The notes below the pieces were generated by a model. It was not told the DNA's origin and ran no database searches. It saw only the letters and a list, made by a program, of their open reading frames with translations. Below are positions 15,319 through 21,758 of a stretch of 21,758 nucleotides of DNA, one piece after another. This DNA is from CAZFCK01 sp964517355 (lineage in GTDB: Bacteria > Desulfobacterota > Desulfovibrionia > Desulfovibrionales > Desulfovibrionaceae): the NCBI GenBank assembly GCA_964517355.1, contig CAZFCK010000061.1, positions 1 through 21,758 of the forward strand, read 5' to 3'. The position numbers were made by a program, and so were the translations under genes. The stretch's first letter is position 1. Each line of letters begins with the position of its first letter.

Positions 15319-16500
15319 CTAACGCGCGCTCAGGCGCTCGAAGCCTCGCGCCAAATCTTCGGTAAGGTCGTCCGGGTCTTCCAGCCCCACGTGCAGCCGC
15401 AGTGTCGGCCCCTGGGCGTTCCAGACCGTGGCCGTGCGCAGAGGTCCGGGATGCGTGGGGAGAATCAGGCTCTCGAAGCCCCCGAAGCTGTAGCCCATGG
15501 CGAAATGCCGCATGCCTTCGAGCATGGCCTTGAGCCCCTCCGTCGCGCACGGGTGCAGCACCACGCCGAACAAGCCGCTCGCGCCGTGGAAATCGCGTTT
15601 CCAGATATGATGCTGCGGGTGGCTGGGCAATGCCGGATACAGGACGCGCTCCACTTCGGGGCGCGATTCCAGCCAGCGCGCCACATGCAGGGCGTTTTCC
15701 TGGTGCCGGGCCAGGCGCACGCCCAGGGTGCGGATACCGCGCAAGGCCAGGTAGCAATCATCCGGCCCGGCCGTGAGGCCGAGATCCCACACCGCGGCGC
15801 GCACGCGCTCGTCCAGGTCCCGGTTCGCCGTGACCATGCCCAGCATGGCGTCGGAATGCCCCACAATATATTTCGTGGCGGCCTGGATGGAGATATCGAC
15901 GCCGAGTTCAAAGGGGTGGCAGAAGAACGGGCTGGCCCAGGTGTTGTCCATCATGCTCGCCACACCGTGTTTACGGGCCATGGCGCAGAGCGCGGGCACG
16001 TCTTGCAGCTCAAACGTCTGCGAGCCTGGAGACTCCATGAATATGGCGCGCGTTTCAGGGCGGATCAGCTCCTCCACCGCCGAGGCATCGGCCATGGGAT
16101 CGTAGAACGTGGTTTCCACGCCCATGCGGCGCAGCATGGAGTTGCAGAATCTGCGCGTGGGGCCGTAGACCGTATCCGCGATCAGCAGATGGCTCCCCTG
16201 CTCGACCAGCGCCAGCAGCGCGGCGGTGATGGCCGAAAGCCCGGAGGGCGTCACATAGCTGTGAAAGCCTCCTTCCAGGGCCGCCACGGCCTCTTCCAGG
16301 TGCTTGTGGGTGGGCGTGCCGAACCGCCCGTAATACAGCATATCGCTTTTGTCCGCGGGCTTGGCCACATCCTCCAGGGTGGTGAAGGTCACTGTGGAGG
16401 CGTGGTACACCGGCGTATTGACGATACCCTGGAATTTCTCCGGGTGCCGCCCCAGCTCTATGCAGCGTGTTCCGGGCCGGGGCTTGTGGGAAGTGCTCAT
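15319..16500 (-). CDS. metC: cystathionine beta-lyase
   Basis: A 393-residue PLP enzyme of the Cys/Met metabolism family, which cleaves cystathionine to homocysteine, pyruvate and ammonia in the cytoplasm for methionine synthesis. The PLP-binding lysine is K210 in QAATKYIVGHSD. Tyr-rich YYGRFGTPTHKHLE (56-69) and the SGLSA turn (86-90) are in their expected places, and MMDNTWASPFF carries the PLP-ring Asp. The start has AGGAG eight bases upstream (ATG at 16500). Close relatives include cystathionine gamma-synthases and gamma-lyases; overall pattern and length favour MetC, but substrate choice is not certain. It is transcribed alone, away from the secreted-protein gene. A weak promoter (TTGCGG at 16569-16574, TATGTA at 16546-16551, 17-base spacing) lies upstream. 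Confidence 0.88.
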   Translation of the reverse strand: MSTSHKPRPGTRCIELGRHPEKFQGIVNTPVYHASTVTFTTLEDVAKPADKSDMLYYGRFGTPTHKHLEEAVAALEGGFHSYVTPSGLSAITAALLALVEQGSHLLIADTVYGPTRRFCNSMLRRMGVETTFYDPMADASAVEELIRPETRAIFMESPGSQTFELQDVPALCAMARKHGVASMMDNTWASPFFCHPFELGVDISIQAATKYIVGHSDAMLGMVTANRDLDERVRAAVWDLGLTAGPDDCYLALRGIRTLGVRLARHQENALHVARWLESRPEVERVLYPALPSHPQHHIWKRDFHGASGLFGVVLHPCATEGLKAMLEGMRHFAMGYSFGGFESLILPTHPGPLRTATVWNAQGPTLRLHVGLEDPDDLTEDLARGFERLSAR

Positions 16501-16657
16501 AACGTGTTCTCCTGAACATTCAAAAAGGCCTGATCTGTTTTATCCTACATACGGGGGCGTTATTACGTCCGCAAGCCTATGCGTTCCTGGAACGCTGAGC
16601 AAGGAAAAGTGCCCGGCAACCGGGGGCGCCCGGTATCCGGGCTCCCGGACATGCGCC
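16501..16657. other. metC upstream region with three short palindromes
   Basis: Within the 397-bp gap before the secreted-protein gene: GCGTTCC-T-GGAACGC (16581-16595), CCCGG-CAA-CCGGG (16612-16624) and GCCCGG-TAT-CCGGGC (16628-16642). The first sits just upstream of the weak metC -35 box and has the shape of a regulator site. The other two are small hairpins. No gene seen. The remainder of the gap is the MITE at 16660-16759 and unremarkable DNA; a weak TTGGTG (16801-16806)/GATACT (16823-16828) pair precedes the next gene. Confidence 0.4.
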
Positions 16658-16659
16658 TA

Positions 16660-16759
16660 GCGCATTTTCGCCTTTGGATAAGGCTCACCCCTGAAACAAT
16701 GTTCATTGTTTCAGGTAAATGCATAAGAGCATTTATACTTTTTCATAGTCAAGATGCTC
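16660..16759 (+). mobile_element. 100-bp MITE-like element, copy C (diverged)
   Basis: Same organisation as copies A and B, flanked by TA at 16658-16659 and 16760-16761. The left end GCGCATTTTCGCC is identical; the inverted right end is GAGCATCTTGACTATGAAA. Its central hairpin (CCTGAAACAAT/ATTGTTTCAGG) is a perfect stem where A and B have a mismatch, suggesting that the structure is retained. Confidence 0.75.
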
Positions 16760-16897
16760 TAAGCGCGTACCGCGCCTTTGTCTGGACGCGCAGCGCCCTC
16801 TTGGTGTATTTTCAGGAATGGAGATACTTGAACACCGCCCCGCCCTCCTGGATCGAGCGCAAATTTCTTTGTTGGTGCGGCGGCAAGGAGAAACACG

Positions 16898-17251
16898 ATG
16901 CGAAATCTTTTGATGTCCATAATGTCCGTTCTTGTCTGCGCCTTGCTGGCGGCCCCCGCGGCGTTCGCCGGCTGCTATGACGACCGCGTGGGCGAAGAGT
17001 TCACCCTCAACGTGGGGGACGAATTCTGCCTGAAGAACACGAAATGGTCGTGCAAGCCCCTGTGTTTTTATTTCGCGGGCATGCCGGACAAGGACGCCTT
17101 CAGCCTCGGAGTCGCCCGGCATCAGGGCGCGCTCAACCTCTTTTACCCTTACGCCGGTCCGGGAAAATCCTCCTTCAGCATTTCCGGCCACCGCTTCACC
17201 GTGCTGCAGATCAACCCCGAGCTGATGCAGGTGCGTTACGACGGCGAATGA
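16898..17251 (+). CDS. small secreted four-cysteine protein, unknown family
   Basis: A 117-residue protein with a Sec signal peptide (hydrophobic 8-20, cleavage likely after AAFA at 24). The mature part of 93 residues has four Cys (26, 44, 52, 56) in its first third, likely two disulfides in the periplasm, then beta-strand-like segments to the C-terminus. AAGGAG lies seven bases before the ATG. The stretch VGEEFTLNVGDEFCL suggests a small beta domain. I cannot assign a family. It stands between a MITE and the glutamate dehydrogenase gene, and is separated from the latter by 225 bp with its own promoter candidate. Confidence 0.72.
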   Translation: MRNLLMSIMSVLVCALLAAPAAFAGCYDDRVGEEFTLNVGDEFCLKNTKWSCKPLCFYFAGMPDKDAFSLGVARHQGALNLFYPYAGPGKSSFSISGHRFTVLQINPELMQVRYDGE

Positions 17252-17319
17252 CAACCATCCGGGAGCGTTTCCCGATTCTTTCGCCCGCACTCGCCCCCGC
17301 ATCGCGCCGCATGCCGTGC

Positions 17320-17348
17320 TTGACTCCCTCCGTGACGCCGGGCAGTAT
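17320..17348 (+). promoter_or_regulatory. candidate promoter for the glutamate dehydrogenase operon
   Basis: TTGACT (17320-17325) and CAGTAT (17343-17348) are spaced by 17 bases, followed by an AT-rich stretch (17350-17380) in otherwise GC-rich DNA. The -35 box is strong, the -10 box weak. Confidence 0.4.
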
Positions 17349-17476
17349 CCTTATATATTGAAAAACGGAAAACATTTTTTTCGGCAAGGGGTGTTTTCTT
17401 CCGTTACATTCGAATCCGGGCGCCGACGCGCATGGCGCGCAAGCAACGCCTTCGGGCCAGGGGAGAAATTCCGCAC

Positions 17477-20452
17477 ATGCCGGCCTCCATCCGCCCCTTT
17501 CATGAGGAAGTACTGCAACAGGTCCGCGCCCGCCTGGGCGACCAGGCCGCAAAGGTGGTGCCCTGGTTCATCCAAAACATGCCGGACTATTACTTCCGCA
17601 CGCATTCCGGCGAGGAGCAGGTGCGCCATCTTTGCAGCATCATCTCAGGCCTCATTTTCAGCGAAAGACAAACCATCGCCCTGAAAAGCCCCTGTGAGAC
17701 CCGCATCACCTACATTTCTCCGGGAAGTCCCGAAGCGCTCGCATCGCTTTTGCAAAAACACGTTCACACCAACATAGACAACGCCCGTTTTTACAGCTCC
17801 CTGGACGGAACGCTCCAGCTGAACACCGTGCTGCTGGCGCCGCAGCCGCGCCCCGACAAACGTCAGGCCGCTTTCAAGCATGCCTGCGCGCAGATGTGCG
17901 ACCCGTCGTCTCCGTCCCTTCTTCCGCCGGCCGCCACCAAGCAAGAATGCGCGCACTTCCTGCTTGGGGCAAGTCTGGATTATGTGGAAAAATTCGAACC
18001 GGCCCGTGCCGCGCGCCACTATCGTCTGCTGCAGGAGCTGCAAGGAGAGGAAGACGCGCGCGTCACGCTGGAAACGCCGCCCCAGTGGCGTGAAAGCCGC
18101 ATCAGCATCGCCCTCAACGATCCGCCCCGTTTCGGCCTGCTGCTGCAAATGGTCAAGGCGCTGCAACGCCAAGGCGTGCAAGTGCGCCGCGGCTATGCGG
18201 ACACCTTCCTCAACGTGCCCCGCAGCGCTTCCAGCGCGGGCATCATCAGCTTCTACGTGTGTTGCGCCGACGGCAAACCTCTCGACCGGGACGCCGCGCT
18301 CTGGAAGCGGCTCAAACAGGAACTGCTGCTCACCCAATGGCTTTTCGCGAAGCATGACCTGGAAATCTTCGCGGACAAGCACGGCTGGCAGCTCAAGCGC
18401 GTGATGCTGCTCCTGGCGGGGGCGGAGTTCGCGCATCAATTCCTCATAAAACAAAATCTCTGGGCCTTTACCGCGGACAACATCAATCAGACCCTGCTTG
18501 CGCATCCCGAACGGTGCGCCCAGCTCGTGGAGTATTTTGAAGCGCGCTTCGCCCCCACGCCTCTGCACGCGGATGCCGCTGTTCAGGAAATGGAAAAAAG
18601 GCTTCGCGACTGTCTGGAGGACATGGAGCATGAAATCCCGCGCCTGATCCTGCAATGCATCCTGAGCTTTTTCAAGCACACGCTGCGCACCAATTATTTC
18701 ATGGAAGCGCCCCACGGCTTGTGCTTCCGGCTCGATCCCGTTTTTCTTGAACGCGCGGGACAGCAGGAGCATGCGGAGCGTCCTTACGGCGTCTATTTCT
18801 ATCACGGCCCCTATGCCCAGGGGTTCCACGTGCGCTACCGGGAAATGGCCCGGGGCGGACTGCGGGTGGTGACCACCAGAACCCAGGAGCAGTTCGAGCT
18901 TGAGTCCAACCGGCTCTTTGACGAGGTGACCAAGCTGGCCCTGGCCCAGCAACTGAAAAACAAGGACATTCCCGAAGGCGGCGCCAAAGGCGTGCTCCTG
19001 CTCGGACCCGAAGGCGACGTTGACCGCGGCGTCAAGGGCATGGTGGACGCCATGATGGACTGCTTCCTCCCCGGCCCCGAGGGATACACCCTGCCCGAGG
19101 TGCGCGACTACCTGGGCAAGGAGGAGATCATCTATCTGGGGCCGGACGAGCACATCACGCCGGAGCACGTGAACTGGATGGTCGAACGCGCCGCCAAACG
19201 CGGCTACGCCTGGCCCTCCACCATCATGAGCTCCAAGCCGGGGGCGGGCATCAACCACAAGGAATACGGCGTCACCAGCCTCGGCGTCATCGTTTTCGCC
19301 GAGGAGATCCTGCGCTTTCTGGGCATCGATCCCTTTACCCGGCCTTTCGATGTCACGTTCACGGGCGGGCCGCGCGGCGACGTGGCCGGCAACGCGGTCA
19401 AGCTGCTCATAAAGCGCTACGGGGGCAATGCGCGCATCCTGACCATGGCCGACGGCCACGGCTGCGCCTATGATCCACGGGGGCTGGACCACCAAGAGCT
19501 GTTGCGCCTGATCCACGGTGAACGCCCCATCACTGATTTCGACAAAAAAGCGCTCTCCGGAGAAAAGGCCTTTGTGGCGCCCGCGGATACCGCCGAAGGC
19601 GTGCGTCTGCGCACCAACCTGCACAACACTGTGGAGGCGGATCTGTTCATCCCCGCAGGCGGACGCCCGGACACCATCAATATGCGCAACTGGCATGAAT
19701 TCCTCGCCCCCGACAAGACACCCAGAGTGAAAGCCATTGTCGAAGGTGCCAACATCTTCATTGCCAACGAGGCCAGAAACAGGCTGCAAGAGGCCGGATG
19801 CCTGATCGTGCACGGCTCCTCGGCCAATAAGACCGGCGTGATCTGCTCTTCGTATGAAATCCTTGCGGGACTGGTGACCACGGAACCGGAATTTCTGGCC
19901 ATAAAAAAGCGCTATGTGGCCGAAGTGCTGGAGATTCTGCGCAAACGCGCGGGGGACGAGGCGCGGCTCATGCTCCGCGAATACCGCCGCATGGCCGGAG
20001 CCAAGCCCCTCACGGCCATCACGCTGCACCTTTCGCAGGAAATCAACAAGGTCTCGGACGCGCTCAACACCGGTTTTTGCGAGGCCGCCACGAGCATCAA
20101 GGATGATGACCTGCTTCGCGAACTCTATTTCGAATATTGCCCCGCCGTTTTGGTCGAGCGCTACCCCGAGCGGCTGCTCAACGCCGTGCCGCTCCGCCAT
20201 CAATACGCGCTCATCGCGGCGCACGCCGCCGCGCACATCGTCTACGCCGAGGGCGTGGGCTGGCTGGAGCGCGTCTCGCACCAACGCGAGGCCGGCGACG
20301 TGGTGCGGGCCTACCTGCAACAGGAAATCAACGTGAACTCCATGCTCAACGCCCTGCGCAAAAGCAAAGTGCGGGGGCGCGAGGACCTGGAGCGCATCCT
20401 GCGCGTCACGGGCCGCAAATTCCTGACAAAAGAGGCCCTGGGCCTGGAGTGA
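17477..20452 (+). CDS. large NAD-type glutamate dehydrogenase
   Basis: A 991-residue enzyme that should interconvert glutamate and 2-oxoglutarate plus ammonia with NAD. The long N-terminal half (about 1-450) is the regulatory/ACT-like extension of the large GDH class. The catalytic half shows YREMARGGLRVV, then the substrate-lysine motif PEGGAKG with K504, and the Rossmann segment TGGPRGDVAGN near 629-639. At about 110 kDa it falls between the 115-kDa and 180-kDa NAD-GDH groups; exact subgroup unclear. ATG 17477 is preferred (GGGGAG upstream); an in-frame ATG at 17432 lacks a ribosome site. Only 41 bp separate it from the dioxygenase-like gene, so the two probably share a transcript. Confidence 0.9.
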   Translation: MPASIRPFHEEVLQQVRARLGDQAAKVVPWFIQNMPDYYFRTHSGEEQVRHLCSIISGLIFSERQTIALKSPCETRITYISPGSPEALASLLQKHVHTNIDNARFYSSLDGTLQLNTVLLAPQPRPDKRQAAFKHACAQMCDPSSPSLLPPAATKQECAHFLLGASLDYVEKFEPARAARHYRLLQELQGEEDARVTLETPPQWRESRISIALNDPPRFGLLLQMVKALQRQGVQVRRGYADTFLNVPRSASSAGIISFYVCCADGKPLDRDAALWKRLKQELLLTQWLFAKHDLEIFADKHGWQLKRVMLLLAGAEFAHQFLIKQNLWAFTADNINQTLLAHPERCAQLVEYFEARFAPTPLHADAAVQEMEKRLRDCLEDMEHEIPRLILQCILSFFKHTLRTNYFMEAPHGLCFRLDPVFLERAGQQEHAERPYGVYFYHGPYAQGFHVRYREMARGGLRVVTTRTQEQFELESNRLFDEVTKLALAQQLKNKDIPEGGAKGVLLLGPEGDVDRGVKGMVDAMMDCFLPGPEGYTLPEVRDYLGKEEIIYLGPDEHITPEHVNWMVERAAKRGYAWPSTIMSSKPGAGINHKEYGVTSLGVIVFAEEILRFLGIDPFTRPFDVTFTGGPRGDVAGNAVKLLIKRYGGNARILTMADGHGCAYDPRGLDHQELLRLIHGERPITDFDKKALSGEKAFVAPADTAEGVRLRTNLHNTVEADLFIPAGGRPDTINMRNWHEFLAPDKTPRVKAIVEGANIFIANEARNRLQEAGCLIVHGSSANKTGVICSSYEILAGLVTTEPEFLAIKKRYVAEVLEILRKRAGDEARLMLREYRRMAGAKPLTAITLHLSQEINKVSDALNTGFCEAATSIKDDDLLRELYFEYCPAVLVERYPERLLNAVPLRHQYALIAAHAAAHIVYAEGVGWLERVSHQREAGDVVRAYLQQEINVNSMLNALRKSKVRGREDLERILRVTGRKFLTKEALGLE

Positions 20453-20493
20453 GCAACGGCGGTAAATCCGCATACCCGTAATGGAGCACGCAT

Positions 20494-21576
20494 ATGAACG
20501 TTTTCGCCAACAACGACGCCATCCTGTTGCAACGTGTGGAAGCCGCCCGGGAAGAACGCCGCAAAAGCAACCGCCAGGGGCTCACCGGTGGCCTGGAGGC
20601 CGTGGTCGTCAATGTCCATCCCGAACACCTGAAAGCGACGGTGGCCGAGTATCTGCGCTTCACGGGCCTGCGCTTCCAGGAGGCCTTTGAAGATCCCGCC
20701 TTCACGACCTGCGTGCTCACCGCCCCCGGCAGCGCCGACTTTCTGATACGCTCCAGGAAAACAGGGGAAAATCCTTTCGTCCCTTTCAACCAAGGCCCCA
20801 AAAGCGCGCACCTGCCCCATGCGCGGCTGGAATCCTTCATCTTCAAGGGCTTTGATCTGGAACTCTACGCGGCCTTGCAGCAGGAGCGCGGCCAGGCCTT
20901 CATGCGCCCCTGCGTGATCCGCGAGGAGGGGTATTCCTTCATCCAGACCCCGCCCTCCGAATACACCGGCAATTCCCTGGGCTTTGTGCAGTGGAAAGGC
21001 CGGGAAAGGCAATGGCGCACCCAATCCGGCAAGGCCCTGGACTGGACCTTTGAGAAGCCTGACCTGCCCCACCTGCGCAATATCCACGCGCTCGACCATT
21101 CTGCCACCCGCGTGCACGCCGCGCATCGCGACGACGCCATCATCGAGTTCATGGGGCTCACGGATTACGACTTCGACTTCGCCGTGTATGTGGAATCCCT
21201 GAATTCCATCACCAACGTGGCGCGGCTCGGCCCCAACGAATATGCCCAGGTCTTCACCTCGGGCATCAGTCCCTTCACCACGGTGGAGGCGTCCGGTCCC
21301 ACGGAAAAATTCATCCACAACTATGGGCTGCGCGTGCACCACCTGGCCTTTTCCTGCACGGAGATCGAAGAGACCTACGACGCGCTGGCGCACGACGGCA
21401 TGCGCTTTCTCGTCGAACTGGTCGGCTCGCGCGAAGAGGGGTTGCGCCAGACGTTTTCCGAGATGTCGCCCCACACGTTCCTGGTCAATGAATACATCCA
21501 GCGCTACGACGGCTTCGACGGTTTTTTCACGCGCAGCAACGTCACCGAACTGACCAGAGCCACGGACAAACAGTGA
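20494..21576 (+). CDS. 4-hydroxyphenylpyruvate dioxygenase-like VOC protein
   Basis: A 360-residue two-domain vicinal-oxygen-chelate protein. The C-terminal domain carries a full metal triad in the HPPD pattern: H202 (ALDHSA), H283 (VHHLAF) and E333 (NEYIQR). HPPD converts 4-hydroxyphenylpyruvate to homogentisate using O2 and Fe(II). The C-terminal helix of true HPPD (the gate over the active site) is only partly recognisable (GFDGFFTRSNVTEL), so the substrate may differ. The ATG at 20494 follows GGAG at seven bases. Placement 41 bp after the glutamate dehydrogenase gene suggests amino-acid catabolism: transamination of aromatic amino acids yields glutamate, which GDH recycles. That link is an inference. 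Confidence 0.72.
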   Translation: MNVFANNDAILLQRVEAAREERRKSNRQGLTGGLEAVVVNVHPEHLKATVAEYLRFTGLRFQEAFEDPAFTTCVLTAPGSADFLIRSRKTGENPFVPFNQGPKSAHLPHARLESFIFKGFDLELYAALQQERGQAFMRPCVIREEGYSFIQTPPSEYTGNSLGFVQWKGRERQWRTQSGKALDWTFEKPDLPHLRNIHALDHSATRVHAAHRDDAIIEFMGLTDYDFDFAVYVESLNSITNVARLGPNEYAQVFTSGISPFTTVEASGPTEKFIHNYGLRVHHLAFSCTEIEETYDALAHDGMRFLVELVGSREEGLRQTFSEMSPHTFLVNEYIQRYDGFDGFFTRSNVTELTRATDKQ

Positions 21577-21638
21577 TTCGGGTGTTAAAAGGGGAGTGCC
21601 TGGATTTATTTGAGGAAGAACCATGAAATAGGTTTGCC

Positions 21639-21699
21639 CCGGCGGCTTAAGAACCTTCTGAAAAAAAGGTTTTTAAGGAAGCACTGATTAAAGACTTGT
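21639..21699. repeat. CCGGCGG-hairpin plus TTAAGGAAGCACTG repeat, copy 2
   Basis: A CCGGCGGCTTAAGAACC block with a hairpin (CTTAAGAACCTT at 21646-21657 with AAGGTTTTTAAG at 21666-21677) runs into TTAAGGAAGCACTGATTAA (21673-21691). Bases 21673-21699 are identical to 1298-1324. Bases 21639-21691 also nearly match the reverse complement of 1353-1403, as expected from a palindromic element. The first few bases of the 182-bp end gap hold nothing else. Confidence 0.6.
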
Positions 21700-21707
21700 T
21701 AGTTTTT

Positions 21708-21748
21708 TCCGGGGGGAAACCTTTCTGGAGAAAGGTTCTCCCCCCGGA
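21708..21748. repeat. G-run/C-run hairpin
   Basis: TCCGGGGGG-A-AACCTTTCT (21708-21726) and AGAAAGGTT-CT-CCCCCCGGA (21729-21748) form a long stem with a two-base bulge and two bases between the arms. This is the compact form of the repeat at 11980-12080. It lies downstream of the dioxygenase-like gene and may help end transcription, although no T-run follows. Confidence 0.6.
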
Positions 21749-21758
21749 CCCCCCTTCC

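Noticed and set aside
16501..16660. Possible SAM or SAH riboswitch before metC, suggested by GCCCGGCAACC
   Set aside because: The GGCAACC string is on the strand opposite to metC, and the other conserved riboswitch segments are absent.
17645..20473. A 942-codon open frame on the minus strand opposite the glutamate dehydrogenase gene
   Set aside because: The plus strand encodes a complete enzyme with catalytic motifs. The antisense frame is a by-product of high GC at third codon positions and has no recognisable domain.

Overview
The window looks like a piece of a GC-rich (roughly 60%) Gram-negative chromosome. Lipoprotein and Sec signals, a large NAD-type glutamate dehydrogenase and dense C-run/G-run palindromic repeats between genes would fit a Desulfovibrionaceae-like sulfate reducer. 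That assignment is an inference from gene content and repeat style; no rRNA or other marker is present.

Region 1 (about 1-11236) is a surface-glycan or envelope-modification block. It holds a class I methyltransferase (+), a lipoprotein (-), and a leftward run of MATE/MOP transporter, DUF2156 (MprF-C-like) protein, GT-C membrane glycosyltransferase and GT2 glycosyltransferase. From the same divergent intergenic region a rightward run reads out: WalW-type polysaccharide deacetylase, GNAT-like protein, acyl carrier protein and an amino-acid-type adenylation enzyme. Four-base start/stop overlaps (5518-5521 and 8177-8180) support translational coupling. The simplest reading is a cassette that de-N-acetylates a glycan precursor, acylates the freed amine with a group activated by the ligase/carrier pair, then extends and exports it. 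DltA/DltC-like parts are present but no DltB or DltD is seen.

Region 2 (about 11237-15270) is an accessory, lower-GC, repeat-rich stretch. It holds a small secreted protein, an orphan C-terminal fragment of a DotA/TraY-type conjugation (type IVB) protein, a perfect 20-bp-arm terminator, an unknown 100-residue coiled-coil protein, and a HipBA toxin-antitoxin locus. The hipA toxin gene is split by two back-to-back MITE-like elements. Removing 228 bp, with a TA duplication, restores an uninterrupted in-frame hipA. Further copies of the 100-101 bp element lie at the end of the adenylation gene and upstream of a small secreted-protein gene.

Region 3 (about 15319-21758) is metabolic: cystathionine beta-lyase (metC, -), a small secreted four-cysteine protein (+), then NAD-glutamate dehydrogenase followed after 41 bp by a 4-hydroxyphenylpyruvate-dioxygenase-like VOC protein. 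The right edge is a cluster of the same palindromic repeats found at 1298-1403 and 11980-12080. No tRNA, rRNA, CRISPR array or complete insertion sequence was seen.
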